Shown piece after piece: positions 43,791-54,000 of a stretch of 64,000 nucleotides of DNA. The notes under the pieces are model-generated. The model was not told the origin of the DNA, did no database searches, and worked only from the letters and a program-made list of their open reading frames with translations. A program made the translations under genes and the position numbers. This DNA comes from Trichodelitschia bisporula (lineage: Eukaryota > Ascomycota > Dothideomycetes > Phaeotrichales > Phaeotrichaceae), in contig ML996688.1 in the NCBI GenBank assembly GCA_010356995.1, positions 1,586,579 through 1,650,578 on the forward strand, in the 5' to 3' direction. Numbering within the stretch: the first letter of the stretch is position 1; every line of letters begins with the position of its first letter.

Positions 43791-45372
43791 GCCTCATCTC
43801 GTCTATCCTAATATCTCCCGGGTTTAGCCTTGGTCTTTTTGGCGCAAAAGGCATGGACGCACCCTGTGAGCCGGAGTCTTGATTCTTATCATGAACGACC
43901 GATAGATTTCTCTGTGTTTATATTGTCATCTACTTTTTGGTTTGATGTGCTTGCATCCGCTTTCGGGGCAAGAGGTCTTTTTGCGGAGTTTGGGAGAAAT
44001 CTGCTGGCGCGTAGACATGACTTGGACGATCCTTTGGTGTGTGCAGCTCACATGCTCCCTGCAACCTTTTCTTTTATCCACACTGCTTCGGTGTTTTGGC
44101 GGTGCTTGGTCGGTCGAAGGGGGTCTGGGGTCGGGGGTGCGGATAGGAACTGGGTGAAAAAGCGCTCGGATGTTTGTCTTGCTCTGCTCCGGTGCAGGTG
44201 GATGGGGCGGGCTGGACGGAAGGTGTTCGGTTACAAGATGGGATCGTGGTTCCACGGATGATATCCCGTGATGGGGCGATGGGTGTACCGTACTTTTGCT
44301 GCATGGCCCGCATGGCGGTGTTTGCCTTGTGCCCGGTGAAGGGCGATGTGGGCTGTATTTGTTTCTCTGCGCTGGCTTCTTGTCATGTAGACCGTGTGTG
44401 GCCTGTAACATAGATAACTATGTCTTGATGATGTTGGGAATACGTGATGGTGCTTGATGCTCGGGACGACAGCCTTTCCCCCCCCCCCCCGAGGGGGGGT
44501 TTTTAGGCAAGCCTGCCGTGCCTGCCTGCTTCGATGTAGTACTGGACTGGACGTCCTCTACCGGAAGGAAAGGTAGGTTCTTGACGTGTTCCGCGGTTGT
44601 TCTACTGACGACGTGATCTAGCATGCTGCACAGCACCTTCCTTCTGGAAAACCGCGTTCGGGAAAGCGCCATCCTGGCCCTCCGGAATCAGAGACTAGAA
44701 CTAGACGCCAAGTTCCCCGCACGACACTTCATCCGTGACCTCACCCCCACCATCCAACATCGCCCCGGCCTGTCGTCCGTCATCCCCAGAATCCCTTCAT
44801 GTTGCTCTACGCAACGCTCTCTGCGCAACTACCGGCTTGTTAAGAGACCTTTCCCTGTCTGATCGACACTACTGCGAATGACGAATGCCATTTGGTAACG
44901 CAGTCGAAGGATTTCCGGAAGGCCTTTCAGCACATGCGCTTCCGCCGCGCGCTGCTATACTCAGACGTCCCCTTCTTTGGGTGCAGCCCCACCATCGACA
45001 AGGACACTGCGATAGCGGAGAGAAGAATATGGGATACAGGAACGAGAGCTTATCTGACATGCGGACGTCGATTGATCGCCCAGAGATCTCACTTGCATTC
45101 AATCCTATCCCCAAGAAGGGGATCCTATACGAGGGCGAAAAGGTTCCAGAGCATAGAACTAGTCCGGCCTTTTGCGCTTTTCTTGGGGTTTGGATGAGAT
45201 GTGAGAGAGATCTCGGGTGATCAGTGGACGTCCTCATGACTGTTAACCTCTCGTTTTGGAACTCCCTGTTTTTCTTTACCGCTGTCTTGGTGTTCTTATC
45301 GGTGGTGGCGCTGCATTCTAAGAATGGGACGCCACGAGCTCTGGCTCTCGCTGCCGGCGTGTCTTCGCTTCA
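43791..45372. other. Intergenic between ste12 and the inverted repeat
   Basis: 3' region of ste12 followed by sequence without a supported gene. It includes a C13-GA-G7 homopolymer hairpin followed by five T at 44478-44504. A reading frame at about 44623-44862 has no recognised relatives. Confidence 0.45.
44478..44504. repeat. Homopolymer hairpin C13-GA-G7-T5
   Basis: Thirteen C, GA, seven G and five T in a row. Seven G-C pairs can close over a minimal loop, and the T run follows as in a factor-free terminator. In a fungal nuclear genome this is more likely slippage-prone simple sequence. Confidence 0.6.
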
Positions 45373-45585
45373 TCTGGCGAGCGCTCGAACGCGGCGCAGC
45401 CCACCTCTACCGCGACTGCCCAGAGATCCAGGCAATAGTCCAGGAGGGGATCGCCCATCTGGCCACTGAGAATTCAAAGTTTGGATTATCGGTGGGCAGA
45501 TACGCAATTCCGTCCTGGATTATCGCCTGGATCTCTGGGCAGTCGTGGTAGAGGTGAGCTATGCCGCATCTGAGCGCTCGCCAGA
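45373..45585. repeat. Inverted repeat, arms of about 107 bases, no spacer
   Basis: The left arm (45373-45479) and the reverse complement of the right arm (45480-45585) agree at all but about 18 positions (roughly 83% identity), mostly transitions. The arms meet with no spacer, so a transcript would fold into one long hairpin. An ATG-led frame of 75 codons at 45324-45551 crosses both arms. The peptide read from the left arm (AHLYRDCPEIQAIVQEGIA) is also read, with changes, from the right arm on the opposite strand (AHLYHDCPEIQAIIQDGIA). This suggests that a coding piece was duplicated head-to-head. The source gene is not in the window in clear form; a faint similarity to the CTPTA-x-x-EIE segment of the downstream family is possible but unproven. 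Confidence 0.8.
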
Positions 45586-45732
45586 ATCAGCGTTGCAAAC
45601 TGCTCTATCAAGACGGCTCATGACTTGAAACACACAGCGGTCTTATCTCTCGCGGCCTGCGTGTTCTCCGCTTTGTCTTCTGCTGTAGGCGAACTCACCT
45701 CACTTCTACTCTGGAAGCTCCGTTGATACAAA

Positions 45733-45738
45733 TATAAA
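45733..45738 (+). promoter_or_regulatory. TATA box of family copy A
   Basis: TATAAA about 75 bases upstream of the ATG at 45811. Its position argues for that start rather than any reading further upstream. Confidence 0.45.
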
Positions 45739-45810
45739 CGAGTGGTGCTTTGGGTTCTGGCATACAACAGCGTCACGCCTCTGCAAATATCGTTCCGGAA
45801 ACCAAAAAGA

Positions 45811-46500
45811 ATGGACGAGAGACACTTATATATGGCTGAACTGACCGAATCGTTTTCCAGGTTACAGTTAGGCCAAGACTTAAAGCCGATGCTTACGCGG
45901 GAACGAGCCAAGGAACTATACTACATGTTCATCTTCCAACAGTTCCCCGAAAGAAGGCGCTACGGCCGCGATAATGACGGGCCTCTTGTGGATATGTGGA
46001 CAGAATGGGCCTTGAGCATGCGGTCCCAACCCGAGGCCCAGGACCTCTGGCGCTATATCACCGGTGAGGCTCCCAAGCTGCTCGACTTGAATTATGCGAA
46101 CCACTGGCTCCTTGACCGGGCGCTCAAAACGTGGTTGCAGAGACAATTCTCCCTGGTGGACTTGGCCGAGATTTACGAGTATGAAGCTCAGGTTCAAAAT
46201 GAGGCTCTGTTTCAAACTGGGCTCAGGCCTGAAAAAGAGTCGGCGCCGCATTTGTGGAAGATGATGGAGCTCTGGGCGACGCGGAAGATAGCCAAAACGG
46301 CCCTGAGTGCACAAGGGGTTGGTATTCCTGTGGTCTTGGGCTGGAAGATTCATGGGTGGCCCTTGGGCTCGACTGCGGGTTCTTGCGCCGCCTTTCAAGC
46401 GGAAGCATACCTTGGTAATCTCTTGATGCAAATATGCGATTTCCCTCTCCAAGTAACTGTCCAGCTGATGGACGGCGGCAGCCTCATCGTCGGAAAGTAG
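45811..46500 (+). CDS. Tandem family copy A, unknown function
   Basis: Single-exon frame for 229 residues; family not recognised. The first member of a five-member same-strand array. Shared core: DMWTEWALSMRSQ, DLWRYITGEAP, WLLDRALKTWLQ, LAEIYEYEAQV, and SAPHLWKMMELWATRK. Relative to copy E the spacing of these blocks is the same, but residue identity is low, so the duplication is old or the family evolves fast. The CTPTA block is degenerate (FSLVDLAEI). After the core comes a 55-residue tail (GVGIPVVLGWKIHGW and beyond) found in no other copy; it may be genuine or may follow an unrecognised intron. All blocks are predicted helical and no signal peptide or membrane helix is seen. Start chosen at MDERHLYM because a TATA box stands 75 bases before it. 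Confidence 0.65.
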   Translation: MDERHLYMAELTESFSRLQLGQDLKPMLTRERAKELYYMFIFQQFPERRRYGRDNDGPLVDMWTEWALSMRSQPEAQDLWRYITGEAPKLLDLNYANHWLLDRALKTWLQRQFSLVDLAEIYEYEAQVQNEALFQTGLRPEKESAPHLWKMMELWATRKIAKTALSAQGVGIPVVLGWKIHGWPLGSTAGSCAAFQAEAYLGNLLMQICDFPLQVTVQLMDGGSLIVGK

Positions 46501-46758
46501 GTCAGCTGTTGCTCTCTGAATGACCCTTCATTCAAGGAAGTCCTGAATGCCATGCTCTTGATTGGAGAGCGGGTATCAGCACATAATTGAGTGGGTGGAT
46601 GAACTGCTGTGTAACGGCATCCGCCGATGAGCTGACTCGCTCGTCTTCTTTAAAAAGGCGAGGTATCTTGCTCGTTGACTTTCAGTTTCACTGAAGCACC
46701 TTCTCAAGTTTTGAATGGCTGGTATATATCTCTCCTGTTATGATGGCATGTTAGCTAA

Positions 46759-47022
46759 AGGCGCGCAGTCAACAACATCCGGTACTTGCACTGCGGCCAT
46801 CGTGTGGATCGGAAACCCAAGGCCTTCCTGGTAAAGCACTGCACCACTGCCGCTATGGTCGAAATTGAACGCTTTGTGAAGGGTATTGAGAATCCATTGT
46901 CTGAAGATAAGAACTTCTGGGTTGGTTCGACGCCGCGCTGGTGGGCGATGGCAGAGCGTTGGGCGGCAGATAACAAGTCCAAGGCTGTCGGCCTTGCCGA
47001 GGAAATGGGGTACATGGATTGA
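46759..47022 (+). pseudogene. Tandem family copy B, C-terminal half only
   Basis: An open frame with no in-frame ATG ahead of the conserved part. It reads VDRKPKAFLVKHCTTAAMVEI, ERFVKGIENP, WVGSTPRWWAMAERWAADNKSKA, matching the second half of copies D and E (LDRxLKxWLAxxCTPTAxxEIE and HWWKMxELWA). The front half (WPVW to WEYL) is absent. It is therefore a truncated copy, or the last exon of a gene whose beginning I cannot define. Distance to copy A is about 260 bases. The conserved Trp residues are kept, so decay is recent or the piece is still used. Confidence 0.5.
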
Positions 47023-47444
47023 GCTTCTGGAAGTAGTGTTCATGTCTTGCCTTAGCAGTCTTGAGAACGCAACCCTCCGATAGCCGAGGAAGACCCTGAA
47101 TTGATATCGCTTTGAATTTCCGCAAACCATGTGCCCATCGCAAACCCGCAGCGGATGAATGGAACCCTTCCTCTTCCCCGTGAAAGAATCCAGACCGGGC
47201 CATCTTGCTAGTCGGATCTTGTGTCCAGCAACCTTTTCCCCTAGCGCTCTGGTAGGTGCGTCTTCCAACATCCAATATTTATAGTTGCCATATGGGTTCA
47301 CTGGTCATCATTCTCCACGATCATCCAACCCTCTCCTCAGCCTCCACTCCTCAAACCCACCTTCAACCCTCTCCTCTGCCTCCACTCCTCAAACCCACAC
47401 ACCGCAACCACCTCCTCCCCATCCACACCACCCCCGCCCCCAAA
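47023..47444. other. Region between family copies B and C
   Basis: Holds the leader of copy C, which is pyrimidine-rich with two near-repeats of CTCCTCAAACCCAC (about 47346 and 47385), and a TATTTATA element at 47276-47283. No other gene seen. Confidence 0.5.
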
Positions 47445-47858
47445 ATGGTCTTCCTATCCGACCTCCAAATGGACATGATCCACGCCGCCCTCTACTCAGG
47501 ACAACAAATCGCCCTCCCCGGCGTGCTCTACTCCCCCACCGAAGGCAACCTGTCAACCTCCTCCCCGCGCTACCAAGACTGGCCCGCCTGGTCCGCCTTC
47601 GTGCGCAACCTAGTCTCCGCGCTCGACATGGGCAAATCTCTGCCCACTAGCGCAGAGCAGAGCGGGTCCGCATACCACGACGCCAACCGCACCCTCAAGG
47701 AGATCATGGCGCAGAACTGCTCGCCCACCGCGGTGGCTGAGATCGAAGCTTTCTCCGCGAGGGCGGCGGAGGAGGTCGAGGTTGTTGGCGGCGCGACGCA
47801 TTTTTGGAAGTGTGCTGAGCTGTGGGCTGCGAGTCGGGAGGGGGAGGTTACGGCTTAG
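47445..47858 (+). CDS. Tandem family copy C, unknown function
   Basis: Single-exon frame for 137 residues, the minimal complete member. It starts MVFLSDLQMDMIHAALYSGQ, followed by IALPGVLYSPTEG (copy E has IALPGILASPNEA), DWPAWSAFVRNLVSALDM, ANRTLKEIMAQNCSPTAVAEIEAF, and ATHFWKCAELWAASREGE at the end. The N-terminal block and the start position agree with copies D and E, which supports the ATG at 47445. Third codon positions are strongly C in the first half, unlike the neighbours. The upstream leader is CT-rich with repeats of CTCCTCAAACCCA, and a TATTTATA element sits about 165 bases ahead. Small, helical, no export signal. Function unknown. Confidence 0.65.
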   Translation: MVFLSDLQMDMIHAALYSGQQIALPGVLYSPTEGNLSTSSPRYQDWPAWSAFVRNLVSALDMGKSLPTSAEQSGSAYHDANRTLKEIMAQNCSPTAVAEIEAFSARAAEEVEVVGGATHFWKCAELWAASREGEVTA

Positions 47859-48598
47859 GGGTTACGCTGAGGGTTAAGGTTGAAGGGTCTGGATTGAATT
47901 TGTGGGGAACGGGGGGGGGGTAATGGAAGGGTCCACGTGGTGGGGAATTGTTCTTTTCGGTGTTCGCTTTCGGCAGGCGTGGTTACGAGTATCCGTGGGG
48001 ATCGAGTTTGATTGCCTCGGAGTTTTTCGTCTTGCGTGTTGTATTTAGTAGGATAATGTAATGACTCTGGCGGATATGTATGAATATCGTAGCATGAATG
48101 GTGAATTTGCTCCCCGCTTCCACTCGGGACTGTCCTGTGGCACGAGAAGCATCAGTGATGCCCGATTCGGCAATCTGGAGAACAGCAGGTGTATCGATTA
48201 GCTTGCCCAAGTGACTGGACAACGCATTTGAGTTCGAACTGTCTGTTATCCGTATCTGCCTTGCTGGATGTTCCAAGGTCAACTTGCGTTAAATTCAGCC
48301 AATTCGCATCGTGCTTGCACCTCCATCTCAGCGGTAGAAACCTTGCGACGGACCGAAAAGGCTGAAGCCCCCTTGTCACTTGTGGCTTGGCAGCCTGTTA
48401 TGCTTTACGACAATCACCTTCCATGTTGAGGGGAGCTCTGTTGGGCTCTACAGACCATTTTCTCCAACCCTCCAGGTGCGGGGTCGTCTTAGGCAGGCGC
48501 TGGGTATAAGTATCGTGCTGCTGCTGCCTCTGGATCATTAATCACTCACCCTCCAAAGTCACCGTCAAATTCCAGAAATCCGACTCGACGCCATTGAG
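47859..48598. other. Region between family copies C and D
   Basis: Contains a run of ten G at 47911-47920 and a TATAAG element at 48505-48510 that would serve copy D. No other gene recognised. Confidence 0.5.
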
Positions 48599-49012
48599 AT
48601 GTTTACATACACCCACCAAGAGATCGACGAAGTCTTCCCCTTGAAAGGATTCGAGCCGATCGTCGTTCTCTAATCACCAACTGAGAATGTGGATGAGCTT
48701 CCGCTACTCAAGCGTCCGGACGCACAGTACGTCGAGCGGCCGGTGTGGTCAGTTGTCACGCACTACACTCTCGATATGGTCGACCTGTGGGACTACATTG
48801 ACCACGTAAATTCCCCACTGTGTGTGGACGAGCGTCTTCCGTGCCTTCTTGATCGCGGCATCAAGCTTTGGCTGGCATCCAACTGCACTCCGACTGCCAT
48901 AGTTGAAATCGAAGACTACGCCCAGGATGTATCGTCACGGCGACCAGACGTCAAGAAAACTTGATCGGGTCCGCTTAACACTGGTGGAGGATGTCGAACT
49001 TGTGGGCGAAAT
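48599..49012 (+). pseudogene. Tandem family copy D, broken
   Basis: A full-length but disabled member. The N-terminal block, the VWSVVTHYTLDMVDLWDY block, the LLDRGIKLWLASNCTPTAIVEIEDYA block and the final HWWRM-x-x-LWA block are all present in the right order and spacing, but about three disabling changes interrupt the frame. It is closest to copy E in the central block (KLWLASxCTPTA is shared). The promoter-like TATAAG lies 90 bases upstream, as in copy E. The core is still easily aligned, so inactivation is probably recent compared with the age of the array. Confidence 0.7.
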
Positions 49013-49442
49013 GTATTACTTCTACGCCCAAAGATGTTGTCCCTAAGAAAAGTCTCAAGAGAAAGGCGTCGGGGATGGGGCCAGAAGAAGATATGCATCG
49101 TGCAGGACTGAAGCGAAGGTGACTCCAGATTTATGTAATGCGGGACGAAGAAGCGTTTTGGTTGCTTTCATTCGTGGCTTGCTTTTGTTCTTTGTCTTCT
49201 TCACGGATGATTTGTGGATTTCGAACCTTCCCATGAGTGCGCGCGGAGGATGTGAATGTGACGGCTGTATCTTTCTCTCTAGTCTAATGAAGAGATGTCG
49301 TTAGAAACTGAGATGGTTTGGTCGAGCCGACGTCGCATATGCTTATATAAGCTGTCGATCCATGTGCTCCTTCCATCATGCAGAACAGCAGTCCAACATC
49401 AACTCTCATCTCAAACTGCAACCATCTTGCGAATTCCTCAAA
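49013..49442. other. Region between family copies D and E
   Basis: Promoter and leader of copy E, with TATATAA at 49344-49350. Nothing else recognised. Confidence 0.5.
49344..49350 (+). promoter_or_regulatory. TATA box of family copy E
   Basis: TATATAA, 93 bases upstream of the ATG at 49443. Confidence 0.5.
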
Positions 49443-50090
49443 ATGGGCCTTTCAACAGCCCAACTTGAGAACAGATTCGTTCTTCTGGACAGAATCGCTC
49501 TACCCGGCATTCTCGCCTCCCCCAACGAGGCTACGGGCAGGCCTCAGCTCAAGGTCCACGAAGGCCTTCAACCTCTGGACTGGCCGGTTTGGTCGGCATA
49601 TGTCCGTTACGAACTCGACGTTTTCAACATGTGGGAGTATCTGTCGACTATAAAAAAGGACGAGGTGGCTTTGTTCCAGGGTTCAAATAAGGAACGACAG
49701 TTGGATCGCAGGCTGAAGTTATGGCTGGCTTCCAAGTGTACCCCTACCGCTATGCTTGAGATTGAAGGATTTGCGGAGCAGGTACCGGAAAATCGTAACT
49801 CCTTCACCAGCAAGGTCAAAGCCGGATGGATCGGTTCGGCGCCGCATTGGTGGAAGATGGCGGAGTTGTGGGCTGAGAGTCACAAGGCTGAGATTCAGGC
49901 TGAGAGCGTGAAAGAGGAGAAGAGCGGCCCGAAGGGCGTGGAAGGGGAGAAGGGAAGACTGAAGGAAGATAGTACAGGAGAACGGACCGAGGAAAGTGTA
50001 GGAGACGATACGAAGGGGAGTTCGAAGGTAAAATCACCAGAGACTTTGAGGGCTGAAGCGTGGAGAGCGCGGTACGGGCTCCCGTATTGA
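49443..50090 (+). CDS. Tandem family copy E, unknown function, charged tail
   Basis: Single-exon frame for 215 residues, the best preserved member. Blocks in order: MGLSTAQLENRFVLLDR, IALPGILASPNEA, DWPVWSAYVRYELDVFNMWE, QLDRRLKLWLASKCTPTAML, EIEGFAEQVPE, GWIGSAPHWWKMAELWAES. The last 65 residues are a Lys/Glu-rich hydrophilic tail (EKSGPKGVEGEKGRLKEDS and beyond) ending in ETLRAEAWRARYGLPY, absent from the other copies. The core is all-helical by pattern, with many invariant Trp. No signal peptide, membrane helix or catalytic motif is seen. I do not recognise the family. The layout W-x-x-W, L-W-x-Y-L, LDR and a later helix pair vaguely recalls the N-terminal helical domain of Ty1/copia Gag proteins; this is a guess, not an assignment. 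Confidence 0.72.
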   Translation: MGLSTAQLENRFVLLDRIALPGILASPNEATGRPQLKVHEGLQPLDWPVWSAYVRYELDVFNMWEYLSTIKKDEVALFQGSNKERQLDRRLKLWLASKCTPTAMLEIEGFAEQVPENRNSFTSKVKAGWIGSAPHWWKMAELWAESHKAEIQAESVKEEKSGPKGVEGEKGRLKEDSTGERTEESVGDDTKGSSKVKSPETLRAEAWRARYGLPY

Positions 50091-51057
50091 AGTCCACTTG
50101 GTATAAGGCGAAGAGGGATATCCAAATTGATCTTGGGCTTTGTATTTAGCTTGGAGTACGCTCGTTGGCTCGATACACTGAGATGAATGTCATAATCAGC
50201 GAGAAAGCATCACATGCTGCTACGCCCCGGATATGTGCCAGAACCGTGGGACACAGTTTCTACCGGTTGCACAGAGTAACGGGAACTTAGCTAAGACACG
50301 TGCAGTGGCAACAAGTACAGACTGAAAGCATTGTAAAAGACGAAGGACAGAAGAGAGGGGAGAGTGGCAGGGCCGCTCGTATCCAAATACACTTGTTGTC
50401 CTGTCCCTGGGTTTCCTTCCATTACTCCCCACAGCCACTTCCCGGTTTAGGATACTCCTTCCAAGAGTACGGCTGCTCCTTTCCTGAGGACACATCAGAG
50501 AGCTTCGAGGATGATATAGTTAATCGCCTACTCGAAGCTTTCGTCTCTAACTAAGTGATCTTCGAGCCCCTGACCTGTCCGATTCTATATGTTGGAGCCA
50601 AGCGTTCACAGTTCAGTTCATCAGCGGCATCAAGTCCAGAAACGAATACCAAGCGAGCAGAGCAGCTTGCATGCTATTCAAGGCCTAGGTACAGTCGCAT
50701 CTTCCACTCCTAGGCGCCAGTTTCGAAAACTCCCCACCTCAGCTCTAAGCAATGTGCCCGAAATTATTGTAAAACACATGCCGCGATCCACTGTGCAGGA
50801 GACATAATCAAGGACAAGGAGGAAATAATAAACTGAAAAAACTGAAAAAACCCGCAAAGACCGACCACACGCCGTGAAAAGATTTCTGCAACCCATTCCG
50901 AATTTCGCCCATACTCGCCACGCCCCCGTTATGATCTTTTAGTTTCCCATGTCATAGAGTACCCCATCCCATTTCGCGAAGTTCATGATTCACACCGGAA
51001 GATGTTTACTTGGCTATGCGGGCAAATGTCAGCGTCATTCTTGATATCAGCGAATAA
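50091..51057. other. Intergenic between the tandem array and the SNF2 gene
   Basis: Convergent 3' regions. No sixth copy of the family was found by reading all frames. Short frames have no motif. Confidence 0.5.
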
Positions 51058-54000
51058 CTAACCTTGAGCAAGTGGAGTTCCAGCGCTGGACACAGGAGCC
51101 GTAGACTGGCCATCGCGAGTAGAAGACCCCCCGTCATCGAAGCCTTGGAGTTCAGGGTAATTCTCCGTCTCCTCGCGGAGGCGCTTCAGCGTTATTTGCT
51201 CCGGAACGTTAGCACAAGATCATACATGAGATTTTTAGCATTTACCTCAATCAGGTTAGCATCCTTGTAGAGAATACTACCGTCCTCGTTGAAGGTACGA
51301 CAGTTATTGCACAGGAGGCCAATGTCAGTCCGGAACTGATAGAGGTTCTGGTACTCCTTCTTGTTGATCTTCTTCTGGATCTGCTTCATGCAAATCGGGT
51401 TCGTGATAATGACGTAATACTCAGGGTAATCATTCTTGTCAGGAAGATCCAAGAAAGGATCAATGATACCACGGTTCGCAAGATCGGGATCCGTAGACTC
51501 CTCCTCCAGATCCAGAAGCGCATCATAGACAGCGTTCAGAATCTTCTGAAGGATTGCACGGTTCGCCGGCGTGAGAGTATCCTTAGCATTGCCTGGACGA
51601 CCACGCTTCTTCGGGGGCGGAGCAACGTCAGCATCAAGCCCCGCCTCCTCAGCCTTGCGCTTCTCGGCCTTGGGCTTGCGGCCCCGCTTCTTAGGCATAG
51701 GCGACTCAGAGCTGTCGCGCGACGGACGCGGCGATTCCGCGATGATCTGGTCGGTGCGCGTTTTCTTGTCGCGGTTCTTCTCGCGGCGGCCCTGCTTGGC
51801 CTCCTTGCGGGCAATGGCCTCCTCGATGGTATCTTCGTCGTTGTCGACAGCATCGAGCCACTGCTCCTCAGTGAGGCCGTCGTCGTAACGAACGCGCGTC
51901 CGCTCGCGAGCACCACGACCGACGGGCTCTTCCACCTCTTCCACGACAGGGTTGTCCTCCATCAAGTAGAGCTCTGGCAATTCTTCGTCGCAGAGCAGGC
52001 GCGGGTACTTCTTGCCAGGTCCATACTTGGCGTTCGTGATGCGATCTTGATCCATCTGCTGGAAGAGCTTGAGTTCGTCCTCGGAACGCATCATGATCAC
52101 GTTGAGATCATCATCGTCCTGCTCTTCCTGTTCCAGGGTCTCCGCCGCTTCAGCAGACTCCAACATGACCCTCAACATGGCATCACGCTCTTCGTTTGTC
52201 GACTTGTTATCGAATTTACCGGCCTGAATAACCTTGCCATCCATGTCGAGCTTGAAGTTCGCGCGCTCGAGAATCTTCTCTTCAACTGAGTTGGTGGTGA
52301 TCAAGCGCAGAATGCGGACTTCGTTCTTCTGACCGATACGATGTGCACGATCCTGGGCCTGCAAATCTTGATGAGGATTCCAGTCGGAGTCGTAAATGAT
52401 GACAGTATCCGCAGTTTGAAGATTGAGACCCAAGCCACCAGCACGAGTGGAGAGCAAGAAGCAGAAGTACTCCGAGTTCGGAGCATTGAACAGCCTGAGC
52501 AGCTCAGAACGATCGTCTGCTTTCGTCGACCCATCCAGCCGAAGGTACTTGATGTTACGAAGGCGCAAGAAATCTTCCATGATGTTCATAATCTGCGTCA
52601 TCTGGAAGAACATGAGGACACGATGGTTGGTGGCCTGGAACTTGGGAAGGATCCGGTCAAGAAGTTCGAACTTGCCGGAGGTGCGCCACAAGAGGTCGTT
52701 GGTGCTCCGGGTGGGGTTCATCTGATCTTCGACCTCTTCGAACACGAAGGGATGGTTGCAAAGCTTGCGTAACTGCATAAGCATGTTGCTCAACCCACGC
52801 AGACCGGTCTTGCCTCCCTTGCCGTCGCTGACGGTGAGGCGGTTGTGGTTGACCAGCTGTTTGTACAGTCTAGCCTGCAGAGCAGAGAAGCTGCACTTGA
52901 TAACGCGCTCAGTCTTGTCAGGAAGATCCTTCTCGACATCCCTCTTGAGGCGACGGAGCAAGAATGGCCGAAGAACCTTATGAAGACGACGAATGACGAG
53001 CAACTGCTCTTCTTCAGTGAGCTCCATCTTGTCTTGTCCACCGGTATTGGCAAAGGGCGTGTTGAACCACTCGTCAAAAGACTTGACGGACTTGAAGATG
53101 TTCGGGAGAACGAAATTGAGAAGCGCCCACAGCTCAGGCAGGTTGTTCTGCAGCGGCGTACCAGTCAAGATAAGACGGTAGCGAGTGTTGTAGTACTGCG
53201 TGATGGTGCTGCTCAACTTGGAGCCGGCATTCTTCATGCGGTGACCTTCATCGACGATCATGTGGACCCACTTGATCTTGCTGAGAATCGGGCGATCCTT
53301 GATGACGAATTCATACGTTGTAAGTAGGACCTGGAACGAACCATAGCGAATCTGGTTCTGCTGCTGCTTGCGCTGGTTCGGCGGGCCCTTGTAAACAATC
53401 TTCTGCACGCTCGGCGCCCACTTATCAAACTCACTATTCCAGTTCGTCAAGGTGCTGAGAGGAACAATGACCAGGAAGGGGCCATGTTCCTGCTTCTCCG
53501 CAATGAGATAGGTGATTAAGCTGATGGTCTGAATAGTCTTTCCGAGACCCATTTCGTCGGCCAAGATACCATTCAGGTTGTTGTTGTACAGCGAAATCAT
53601 CCACTGAAGACCCTTGAGCTGGTATTCCTTGAGAGTACCGCCAACGAGATTGTCAGACTGCTTATAGATTTCCTCCTTTTTGCGATGCGCGACTTCGTAG
53701 TAGTCAACGCGACGAGCGCGACGCTCTTCGTCATCTTCATCCTCATCGTAGGAATCGCTCTCGTCGGAGGACTCGTCAACCGTATCCCTACCACCGTACC
53801 GCTTGACAGCGCTGCGCTGTTGCTCGCGAACGGAGGCCGCAAGTTGGTTCAAGAAGCCATCGGTTTGCTTGAGCAAGTGGGAGATACGCGTATCCTTTGC
53901 TTGACCGAGCAGCTTCAGGTAGGTCTCTTCATCGTTGGCCTTCAAAGCCTGAAGACGCTGCCTAGCCGTGCGCTCGACACGCTTCTGCTCTTCCTTCTCG

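Noticed and set aside
45626-45632. TGAAACA pheromone response element ahead of family copy A
   Set aside because: A single seven-base match is expected several times by chance in 64 kb, so a Ste12 link to the array is not supported.
50091-51057. Search for a sixth copy of the tandem family
   Set aside because: No W-x-x-W, CTPTA or HWWKM-like segment was found in any frame.
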